From assembly GCA_023230125.1 (NCBI GenBank), contig JALNXZ010000024.1:1-11782 (forward strand): a stretch of DNA of 11,782 nucleotides, written 5' to 3'. Position 1 is the stretch's first letter; the number at the start of each line of letters is the position of its first letter. The notes under the pieces are model-generated. The model was not told the DNA's origin, did no database searches, and saw only the letters and a program-made list of their open reading frames with translations. A program made the translations under genes and the position numbers. Shown here one piece after another: positions 6,321 through 11,782 of this stretch. Source of the stretch: Bacteroidales bacterium (GTDB taxonomy: Bacteria > Bacteroidota > Bacteroidia > Bacteroidales > UBA1402).

Positions 6321-7771
6321 ATCAAAATATTATGTCTCTTGAACCCGCTTTATTATGGGATTATTTTATGAAAATCTGCCGTATTCCCAGACCTTCTGGA
6401 AAAACTTTGGCTATGCAGGATTGGTTATTGGCATTTGCTATAGAAAAGGGTCTGGACAGTAAACGAGATTCAGTAGGTAATGTGCTGATATCCAAACCTT
6501 CTTCTGTTGGGTATGAAAAAAATCCAGCTGTTGTTTTGCAGTCTCATATGGATATGGTTGCTGAAAAAAATGCGAATGTCAGACATGATTTTTATACTGA
6601 TCCCATAGAAACCTATATTGATGGCGAGTGGTTGAAAGCTAAAGGTACCACCCTCGGTGCAGATAACGGTATCGGAATGGCAGCCCAATTGGCTGTACTT
6701 GCTTCTGATAACTTGGCACATGGCCCTGTGGAATGCCTGTTTACAGTGGACGAAGAAACCGGACTTTATGGTGCTTTCGGTTTGGAGGCTGACTTCTTTA
6801 CCGGAACACGTCTGATTAATTTGGATTCAGAAGAAGAAGGGGAAATCTTTATCGGTTGTGCAGGTGGAATAAACTCGAAATTTTCTTTTAATTATAAGAC
6901 TGAACCTGCACCTTCTGACTATTTCTACGTCAAAATTGCCCTGAAAGGTTTGACGGGTGGACATTCCGGTGATGATATTGAGAAAGGTAGGGGTAATGCC
7001 AATCATTTACTGGCTCGATTCCTTTGGCATGAGAATGCAGAAACAGACCTGCGTCTGGCAGACTTCAAAGGTGGAAACCTCTCCAACGCCATTCCGCGTG
7101 AAGCTACCTGCATTGTTGGTGTACCTTGGAGTCAGAAAGAACAAATCAGAGTTCATCTGAACTGTTATTTGGCTGATCTGGAAGAAGAATTCGGAGACAT
7201 TGAACCAAACCTCAATCTGGAACTGGAATCGACCACAATGCCAATCGAAGTGGTATCCAAATCTGATAGTACCCGTTTCATCTCTGTCATGTATGCCTGT
7301 TTGAACGGCGTCATAGCTATGTCCCATAAACTTCCCGGTCTGGTGGAAACTTCCCTTAATCTAGCCTCTGTTAAACAGGGTGGTGAAAAAGAATGGGTTA
7401 TAACAACTTCTCAGAGAAGTTCAGTGGAAGTCTCCAAGTTTGTACTCAGCCACCGTTTGGAGGCCCTGTTTTCACTGGCCGGAATTTCCGCTAGCCATGG
7501 AGACGGATATCCCGGATGGAATCCAAATCCTGATTCTGCATTGATGAAAATAGTTGCGGGCACTTATAAAGATTTGTTTGGTACTGACGCCAAGGTTAAG
7601 GCCATCCATGCCGGACTTGAATGTGGTTTGTTCTTGCAAAAATATCCCAGTCTGGATATGGTTTCCATTGGCCCTACCATGAGGGGCGTACATTCACCTG
7701 ATGAAAGATTGCATATTCCGGCTGTGAAGAATTTCTGGATATTGTTGACAGAGAGTCTGAAACGTTTATAA
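6317..7771 (+). CDS. pepD: Aminoacyl-histidine dipeptidase PepD (M20 family)
   Basis: Cytosolic di-zinc metallopeptidase that splits dipeptides such as carnosine (beta-Ala-His) and other Xaa-His substrates. The 484 residues match the roughly 485 of E. coli PepD. The M20 metal site is complete: H77 and D79 in QSHMDMV, D116 in GADNG, the general base E146 and ligand E147 in VDEETG, D170 in INLDSEE, and H459 in GVHSPDE. The lid or dimerisation domain, inserted at about residues 205-390, starts near GGHSGDDI (214-221), where H216 is the conserved histidine reaching into the neighbouring active site in relatives. The start at 6317 gives the usual N-terminus before LEPALLWDYF; a second ATG at 6332 would shorten it by five residues. 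It has no signal peptide and no Shine-Dalgarno. It is the first gene of a plus-strand run, 63 bases ahead of the lipoprotein, and has a probable promoter with a dyad upstream. Confidence 0.95.
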   Translation: MNQNIMSLEPALLWDYFMKICRIPRPSGKTLAMQDWLLAFAIEKGLDSKRDSVGNVLISKPSSVGYEKNPAVVLQSHMDMVAEKNANVRHDFYTDPIETYIDGEWLKAKGTTLGADNGIGMAAQLAVLASDNLAHGPVECLFTVDEETGLYGAFGLEADFFTGTRLINLDSEEEGEIFIGCAGGINSKFSFNYKTEPAPSDYFYVKIALKGLTGGHSGDDIEKGRGNANHLLARFLWHENAETDLRLADFKGGNLSNAIPREATCIVGVPWSQKEQIRVHLNCYLADLEEEFGDIEPNLNLELESTTMPIEVVSKSDSTRFISVMYACLNGVIAMSHKLPGLVETSLNLASVKQGGEKEWVITTSQRSSVEVSKFVLSHRLEALFSLAGISASHGDGYPGWNPNPDSALMKIVAGTYKDLFGTDAKVKAIHAGLECGLFLQKYPSLDMVSIGPTMRGVHSPDERLHIPAVKNFWILLTESLKRL

Positions 7772-7834
7772 TGGATACCTTGTTGCTGAAAACAACCAGA
7801 AAGGCTGTCTTCGGCAATTTACAAACAGAATACA

Positions 7835-9262
7835 ATGAAGTCGATTATTCCCGCTTTTCTGCTGATTTTATTAAGCACAACATTCTTTTTCTTCAGTTGT
7901 TCACAGGATGAGGGCTTTGCTTCTAATCCGATGGATGCCTTGCAATTTTCCACGGATACTCTTTCTTTTGACACTGTATTCTCGACTATAGGCACCACCA
8001 CAGCCTGGTTGAAAATATACAATACCGGCAACCGTAAGATCAGGATATCCGACATCAATCTGAAAGAAGGTACAAATGGATTTCGCATCAAGGTGGACGG
8101 ACTTTCCGACAAATCTTTTGTCAACGTGGATATTCCTGCAAAAGACAGCCTATATCTTTTTGTAGAACTGACTTCTTCAGAACAAGGTTCCGGTCAACCT
8201 TTGCTGGTCAGTGATGCCATTTTGTTTCAGTCTAATGGCAGACAAAAGCAAATTGTATTGGAAGCTTACAGTCGGGATGCTATTATCTGGCATGGCAAGA
8301 CCATTACTTCGGATACGACACTGACTTCTGACAAACCTTTTATCATTTACGATAGTCTGGTTGTTGCAAAAAATGTAACCCTTCATATTTCAGAAGGGAC
8401 AACACTCCATTTTCACGATGCCGCAAGTGTTTTAGTGTACGGTTCCATCAAGGCCTCCGGCTCTTCTTCAACACCTGTCACATTCTGCGGAGATAGGCTT
8501 GATGATGTATTTACGGGCTTTCCTTATGATAATTATCCCGGGCAATGGGGATATATATATTTGGCTGAATCCAGTTATTGGAATGTGTTCGATCATGTGA
8601 ATATCAGGGGTGCATATTATGGTGTGGTAGCAGATTCATCCTCTTTGGATAAAACAAAACTGACTCTGAAGAACTCAATAATCCATAATATGACTTCCAA
8701 CTGTATTTTTGGTTATCACTGTAAAATTCTCGTAACTAACAGTCAGTTGACCAACAGCGGAGGCTCAACAGTCTATCTGGTGGGAGGCACTTCTGATTTT
8801 ATCCATTGTACCATAGCAAATTATCAACATTTAGTCAACAGGAAAGGTTTTGCACTTGATTTGGTCAATTTTTTTGAAGAAAGTCCATTGAAGGCTTGTT
8901 TCGTAAATTGCATCATCTATGGACCCCAGACTTCAGAGCTTAATTTAAGCTACTTAAAAGAAGTCCAGGTCGTCTGGGACTTGTTGTTCAAGAACTGTTT
9001 GGTCCGAACGGATCAAACGATTATTTCGACTTTTGCCACAACCACAGATTGTACCTTTTCCAAAGACCCCCTTTTTTTGAAATTAGGCACTGAGGCTGAG
9101 AATTATCAATACGATTATCGAATCGATTCACTTTCTGCAGCACGTGATTGTGCGGACATAACATTCTCAAATACATACCCGGACGATATCAACGGCGTGT
9201 CTCGTTTGGCTGATTCCAAGCCCGATATTGGTGCCTACGAATATTACTATGAAAATAAATAA
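7835..9262 (+). CDS. Surface-type lipoprotein with ASH-like and parallel beta-helix domains, unknown function
   Basis: I do not recognise a named family member. The N-terminus is a lipoprotein signal: a hydrophobic stretch (3-20, ending FFFF) before C22. After the cysteine comes SQDE, resembling the acidic lipoprotein export signal that sends lipoproteins to the cell surface in Bacteroidota, so surface exposure is likely. Residues about 38-145 (TLSFDTVFSTIGTTTAWLKI, NTGNRKIRISDI, FVELTS) look like an immunoglobulin-like ASH or DUF1573-type domain. Residues about 165-410 contain short repeated strand units such as LTLKNSIIHNMTSNCIFG and FVNCIIYG, typical of right-handed parallel beta-helices. 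The C-terminus NGVSR...KPDIGAYEY (453-470) is the familiar ending of such beta-helix proteins. Several beta-helix folds are polysaccharide lyases, but I see no catalytic motif, and a binding or structural role is equally possible. It lies 63 bases after pepD and 51 bases before the EEP gene on the same strand. Confidence 0.8.
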   Translation: MKSIIPAFLLILLSTTFFFFSCSQDEGFASNPMDALQFSTDTLSFDTVFSTIGTTTAWLKIYNTGNRKIRISDINLKEGTNGFRIKVDGLSDKSFVNVDIPAKDSLYLFVELTSSEQGSGQPLLVSDAILFQSNGRQKQIVLEAYSRDAIIWHGKTITSDTTLTSDKPFIIYDSLVVAKNVTLHISEGTTLHFHDAASVLVYGSIKASGSSSTPVTFCGDRLDDVFTGFPYDNYPGQWGYIYLAESSYWNVFDHVNIRGAYYGVVADSSSLDKTKLTLKNSIIHNMTSNCIFGYHCKILVTNSQLTNSGGSTVYLVGGTSDFIHCTIANYQHLVNRKGFALDLVNFFEESPLKACFVNCIIYGPQTSELNLSYLKEVQVVWDLLFKNCLVRTDQTIISTFATTTDCTFSKDPLFLKLGTEAENYQYDYRIDSLSAARDCADITFSNTYPDDINGVSRLADSKPDIGAYEYYYENK

Positions 9263-9277
9263 ATGTCAATTAATTAA

Positions 9278-9300
9278 ATTGAATAACTTTGTGATTCAAT
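9278..9300 (+). promoter_or_regulatory. Possible promoter -7 element within a dyad, before the EEP gene
   Basis: TAACTTTG at 9284-9291 is an exact TAnnTTTG match lying 22 bases before the ATG at 9314, which would give a leader of about 15 bases. It is enclosed by an inverted repeat, ATTGAAT (9278-9284) and ATTCAAT (9294-9300). No TTTG occurs near 9260, where a -33 element should be, so it may be a weak or activator-dependent promoter, or chance. The stem is A/T rich and lacks a T-tract, so it is not a terminator. Confidence 0.35.
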
Positions 9301-9313
9301 AAAGAAGACATTT

Positions 9314-10315
9314 ATGAAAAAATCTTTCACCTTTTTTTGTTTCTTGATTGCCTTGTCTTTGCCTTGTACTGCAAGGGAAGGTTTTCGCGTGATGTTTTAC
9401 AATGTGGAAAACTTTTTCGATTGTCAACATGATAGTCTGAAAAATGACAGGGATTTTTTGCCGGGTGGAATGATGGGGTGGACTCCAACCCGTTTCTGGA
9501 AAAAGGCAGGTCAGATATCCAAGGTCGTTTCTGCCGTAGGAGAGGATAAGTTCCCGGAAATCGTCGGACTGGCTGAAGTCGAAAATGAGAATTGTATCCA
9601 AAGTTTAATCAGGTACTCTCCTTTAAAAAATGCAGCCTATTCGTATATACATGATGAATCTCCGGACGCAAGGGGGATTGACGTTTGTCTTTTGTATAAC
9701 CGCTATTTGTTTACAGTTGTGAGTCATACCTCCATACATGTGGTCTTTCCGACAAAGCCAAAAAAACTAACCCGTGATATTTTATATGTTTGCGGGAAAA
9801 CTTATTCAAATCAAATCTTACACCTTTTTGTCTGCCATTTTCCTTCCAGATTGGGAGGTGAACTAGAGTCTGAAGATGCCCGCAGAATCGTGGCCAGATT
9901 GATCCGGACAAAGGTGGATTCCATTTTCTCTGTTCAGAAAAATTCAAACGTATTGATTATGGGTGATTTCAATGATTATCCTACCAACCGGTCTCTTTCT
10001 GTTGACTTGTCGGCTACACAGCCTGTACCTTTTCCAAAGGATAAGCATTTGTATAACTTGATGCTGCCTTTTTGCGGAGATCCGGATGTTGGAACCAATA
10101 AATACCAGGCAGAATGGGGAATACTGGATCAAATAATTGTTTCGGGAAACTTGTTGAAAAAAGCTCAAAAAGCACATATCTTTTCTGCTGATTTTTTGCT
10201 GATTCAGGATGAACGCTGGTTGGGTAGGAAGCCTTTCCGTACCTATCATGGAATGTCCTATCAAGGAGGTTTTAGTGACCATTTACCTGTTTTTGCCGAT
10301 CTGGAAATCCAATAG
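9314..10315 (+). CDS. Exported endonuclease/exonuclease/phosphatase (EEP) family protein
   Basis: Metal-dependent phosphodiesterase or phosphatase of the DNase I/exonuclease III superfamily, exported from the cytoplasm. Residues 1-20 form a signal peptide with a likely cleavage after CTA. The superfamily motifs appear in order: N30 in MFYNVENFFD, the metal-binding E88 in GLAEVEN, RGID at 120-123, H175 in CHFPSR, D218 and N220 in MGDFNDYP, D272 in LDQIIV, and the catalytic pair D322-H323 in FSDHLPVF. All catalytic positions are present, so it should be active. The length of 333 residues suits the family. The substrate could be DNA, RNA, a phospholipid head group or a sugar phosphate, and the sequence does not decide. 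C18 (LSLPC) makes a lipoprotein conceivable, but the proline before the cysteine is unfavourable. The start has no clear Shine-Dalgarno. It lies 51 bases after the lipoprotein gene and may share its transcript. Confidence 0.88.
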   Translation: MKKSFTFFCFLIALSLPCTAREGFRVMFYNVENFFDCQHDSLKNDRDFLPGGMMGWTPTRFWKKAGQISKVVSAVGEDKFPEIVGLAEVENENCIQSLIRYSPLKNAAYSYIHDESPDARGIDVCLLYNRYLFTVVSHTSIHVVFPTKPKKLTRDILYVCGKTYSNQILHLFVCHFPSRLGGELESEDARRIVARLIRTKVDSIFSVQKNSNVLIMGDFNDYPTNRSLSVDLSATQPVPFPKDKHLYNLMLPFCGDPDVGTNKYQAEWGILDQIIVSGNLLKKAQKAHIFSADFLLIQDERWLGRKPFRTYHGMSYQGGFSDHLPVFADLEIQ

Positions 10316-10382
10316 TTTACGTATCCTTTTTCGGATTGCCTTTTTAGGCCTGAATTTCTTGTATTCGGACACGATGTAAGTA

Positions 10383-10414
10383 TTTGCACATTATTCTCCT
10401 TTTTTGTACTTTTG
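10383..10414 (+). promoter_or_regulatory. ffh promoter, Bacteroides type
   Basis: TTTG at 10383-10386, a 20-base spacer and TACTTTTG at 10407-10414 match both elements of the Bacteroides housekeeping promoter (TTTG and TAnnTTTG) exactly. The -7 element is followed by CAC, as is common. Transcription should begin near 10420, leaving a leader of about 34 bases before the ffh ATG. The rest of the 138-base gap after the EEP gene has only weak hairpins (for example GCCT/AGGC at 10338-10349) and no convincing terminator. Confidence 0.75.
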
Positions 10415-10453
10415 CACTTCTTAAAAATAGAGTATTAACACCAACCATAAGAT

Positions 10454-11782
10454 ATGTTTGAAAATTTAAGTGACCGGTTAGACCGGTCTTTTCAGATACT
10501 GAAAGGACAGGGAAGAATCACCGAAATCAACGTTGCAGAAACGCTTAAAGATGTTCGTCGTGCCCTTCTTGATGCCGATGTTAACTATAAGATAGCCAAG
10601 AAGTTCACAGAAGACGTCAAGGATAAAGCCATGGGACAAGACGTGCTGAAGTCCGTCAAGCCCAAGGAAATGTTGATCAAAATCGTACATGATGAGTTGT
10701 CAAACCTCATGGGTGGAGATCTGGTTGACATCAATCTCAAAGGAAGTCCGGCTGTCATTTTGATGTCCGGTCTGCAAGGTTCCGGTAAAACCACTTTTTC
10801 AGGGAAACTGGCCAAGATGCTAAAATCCAAACGTGGCAAGAACCCGATGTTGGTGGCATGTGACGTGTATCGTCCTGCCGCCATCGAACAATTGAAAGTG
10901 ATTGGTGCCCAAATTGAAGTGGAAGTCTATAGCGAACCTGATAATCAGAATCCTGTCACCATCGCACGGAATGCCGTTTCCTATGCCAGGAAAAACGGAT
11001 ATGACTTGGTCATCATAGATACTGCCGGTCGTTTGGCTGTGGATGAAGTGATGATGAATGAGGTTGCAGCACTCAAGAAAGCAATCAACCCTCAGGAAAT
11101 CCTGTTCGTTGTCGATGCAATGACTGGTCAGGATGCCGTGAATACAGCCAAGGAATTCAATGACCGTCTCGATTTTGACGGTGTCGTATTGACCAAATTG
11201 GATGGTGATACCCGCGGTGGTGCTGCACTTTCTATCCGTACGGTGGTGAATAAGCCTATCAAGTTTGTAGGTACCGGTGAAAAGATGGAAGCCATCGATA
11301 GTTTCTATCCCAAACGTATGGCCGACCGTATTCTCGGTATGGGTGACGTCGTTTCTCTTGTTGAGAAGGCGCAGGAGCAATATAATGAAGAAGAAGCCCG
11401 TCGTTTGTCCAAGAAAATTGCGAAAAACCAATTTGATTTCAATGATTTTGTAGCCCAGATTGCTCAAATCAAGAAGATGGGTAACCTAAAAGATTTGGCA
11501 TCCATGATACCAGGTGTAGGTAAAGCCATCAAGGATGTGGATATAGATGACAATGCATTCAAAGGTGTTGAAGCCATCATCGGTTCTATGACACCCAAAG
11601 AAAGAACCAGTCCAGACATCATCAATGCCAGTCGTCGTCAGCGTATAGCCGCCGGTAGTGGTACCAGCATTCAGGAAGTGAACCGTCTGCTCAAACAATT
11701 TGACCAGACCCGTAAAATGATGCATGCCGTAAGTACGGCAAAAACTGGTAAAAAGGGACTGGCCGGTATGCGTAGACACTAA
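10454..11782 (+). CDS. ffh: Signal recognition particle protein Ffh (SRP54)
   Basis: GTPase that, with 4.5S RNA, binds signal sequences emerging from the ribosome and delivers the complex to FtsY at the inner membrane. The 442 residues are complete; the stop codon is the final triplet of the window. The N domain (about 1-95) includes the conserved LKDVRRALLDADVNY. The G domain has GLQGSGKTT (106-114), DVYRPAA (137-143), DTAGR (189-193), TKLDGDTRGG (247-256) and GTGEK (273-277). The M domain (about 300-442) keeps the RNA-binding helix region SRRQRIAAGSGTSIQEVNRLLKQF (393-416, here given in part as SRRQRIAAGSGT). Methionines in the M domain are fewer than in E. coli, with only a short cluster near KMM (421-423). 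The start has no Shine-Dalgarno; its own good promoter lies just upstream. In many Bacteroidota folD follows ffh, but that would be outside the window. Confidence 0.98.
   Translation: MFENLSDRLDRSFQILKGQGRITEINVAETLKDVRRALLDADVNYKIAKKFTEDVKDKAMGQDVLKSVKPKEMLIKIVHDELSNLMGGDLVDINLKGSPAVILMSGLQGSGKTTFSGKLAKMLKSKRGKNPMLVACDVYRPAAIEQLKVIGAQIEVEVYSEPDNQNPVTIARNAVSYARKNGYDLVIIDTAGRLAVDEVMMNEVAALKKAINPQEILFVVDAMTGQDAVNTAKEFNDRLDFDGVVLTKLDGDTRGGAALSIRTVVNKPIKFVGTGEKMEAIDSFYPKRMADRILGMGDVVSLVEKAQEQYNEEEARRLSKKIAKNQFDFNDFVAQIAQIKKMGNLKDLASMIPGVGKAIKDVDIDDNAFKGVEAIIGSMTPKERTSPDIINASRRQRIAAGSGTSIQEVNRLLKQFDQTRKMMHAVSTAKTGKKGLAGMRRH

Noticed and set aside
10338..10368. Small hairpins GCCT/AGGC and CTGAAT/ATTCGG as a terminator of the EEP gene
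   Set aside because: Stems of four to six pairs with wobble and no U-tract; too weak to call.
10820..11467. Open reading frame of 215 codons antisense to ffh
   Set aside because: It lies wholly inside the well-supported ffh gene, its His/Ile/Thr-rich translation resembles no protein family I know, and its openness follows from the codon use of the sense gene.
1..11782. Search by eye for defence systems, mobile elements, CRISPR arrays, tRNAs and attachment sites
   Set aside because: No regularly spaced repeats, transposase or integrase motifs, terminal inverted repeats or cloverleaf sequences were seen; all large genes are housekeeping or envelope genes.

Overview
The window looks like an ordinary chromosomal stretch from a member of the order Bacteroidales (phylum Bacteroidota). 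The proteins read like that group's versions of housekeeping genes. Most starts lack a Shine-Dalgarno and sit in A/T-rich sequence. The ffh promoter fits the Bacteroides type (TTTG, 20-base spacer, TAnnTTTG). The lipoprotein carries an acidic stretch right after its lipid-anchored cysteine, as surface lipoproteins of this phylum do. Base composition is even across the window, and I see no insertion sequence, integrase, tRNA, rRNA or CRISPR array. I could not fix the genus.

Layout. Bases 1-26 are probably the last codons of a preceding gene, possibly tgt. An LptF/LptG-family permease (121-1212) and the uracil permease uraA (1325-2614) follow on the plus strand. A long symmetrical hairpin (2629-2682) separates uraA from the convergent minus-strand gene lon (2700-5174). 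Upstream of lon, on the same strand but behind its own terminator, lies an OmpH/Skp-like coiled-coil envelope protein (5322-5930). A 386-base AT-rich divergent region (5931-6316) holds the outward signals for that gene and for pepD. The plus strand then carries pepD (6317-7771), a surface-type beta-helix lipoprotein (7835-9262), an exported endonuclease/exonuclease/phosphatase-family protein (9314-10315) and ffh (10454-11782). The ffh gene is complete, and its stop codon is the last three bases of the window.

Functionally the genes fall into envelope biogenesis (LptF/G, the OmpH-like protein, SRP54/Ffh for membrane-protein targeting), quality control (Lon), nutrient salvage (UraA for uracil, PepD for dipeptides), and a pair of exported proteins of unknown role (lipoprotein plus EEP enzyme). 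I find no convincing undescribed system. The most interesting parts are small-scale: a dyad placed between the -33 and -7 elements of the probable pepD promoter; two tiny leader ORFs, one on each side of the divergent region, each ending in an ATGA overlap with the main start codon; and the uncharacterised lipoprotein/EEP pair.
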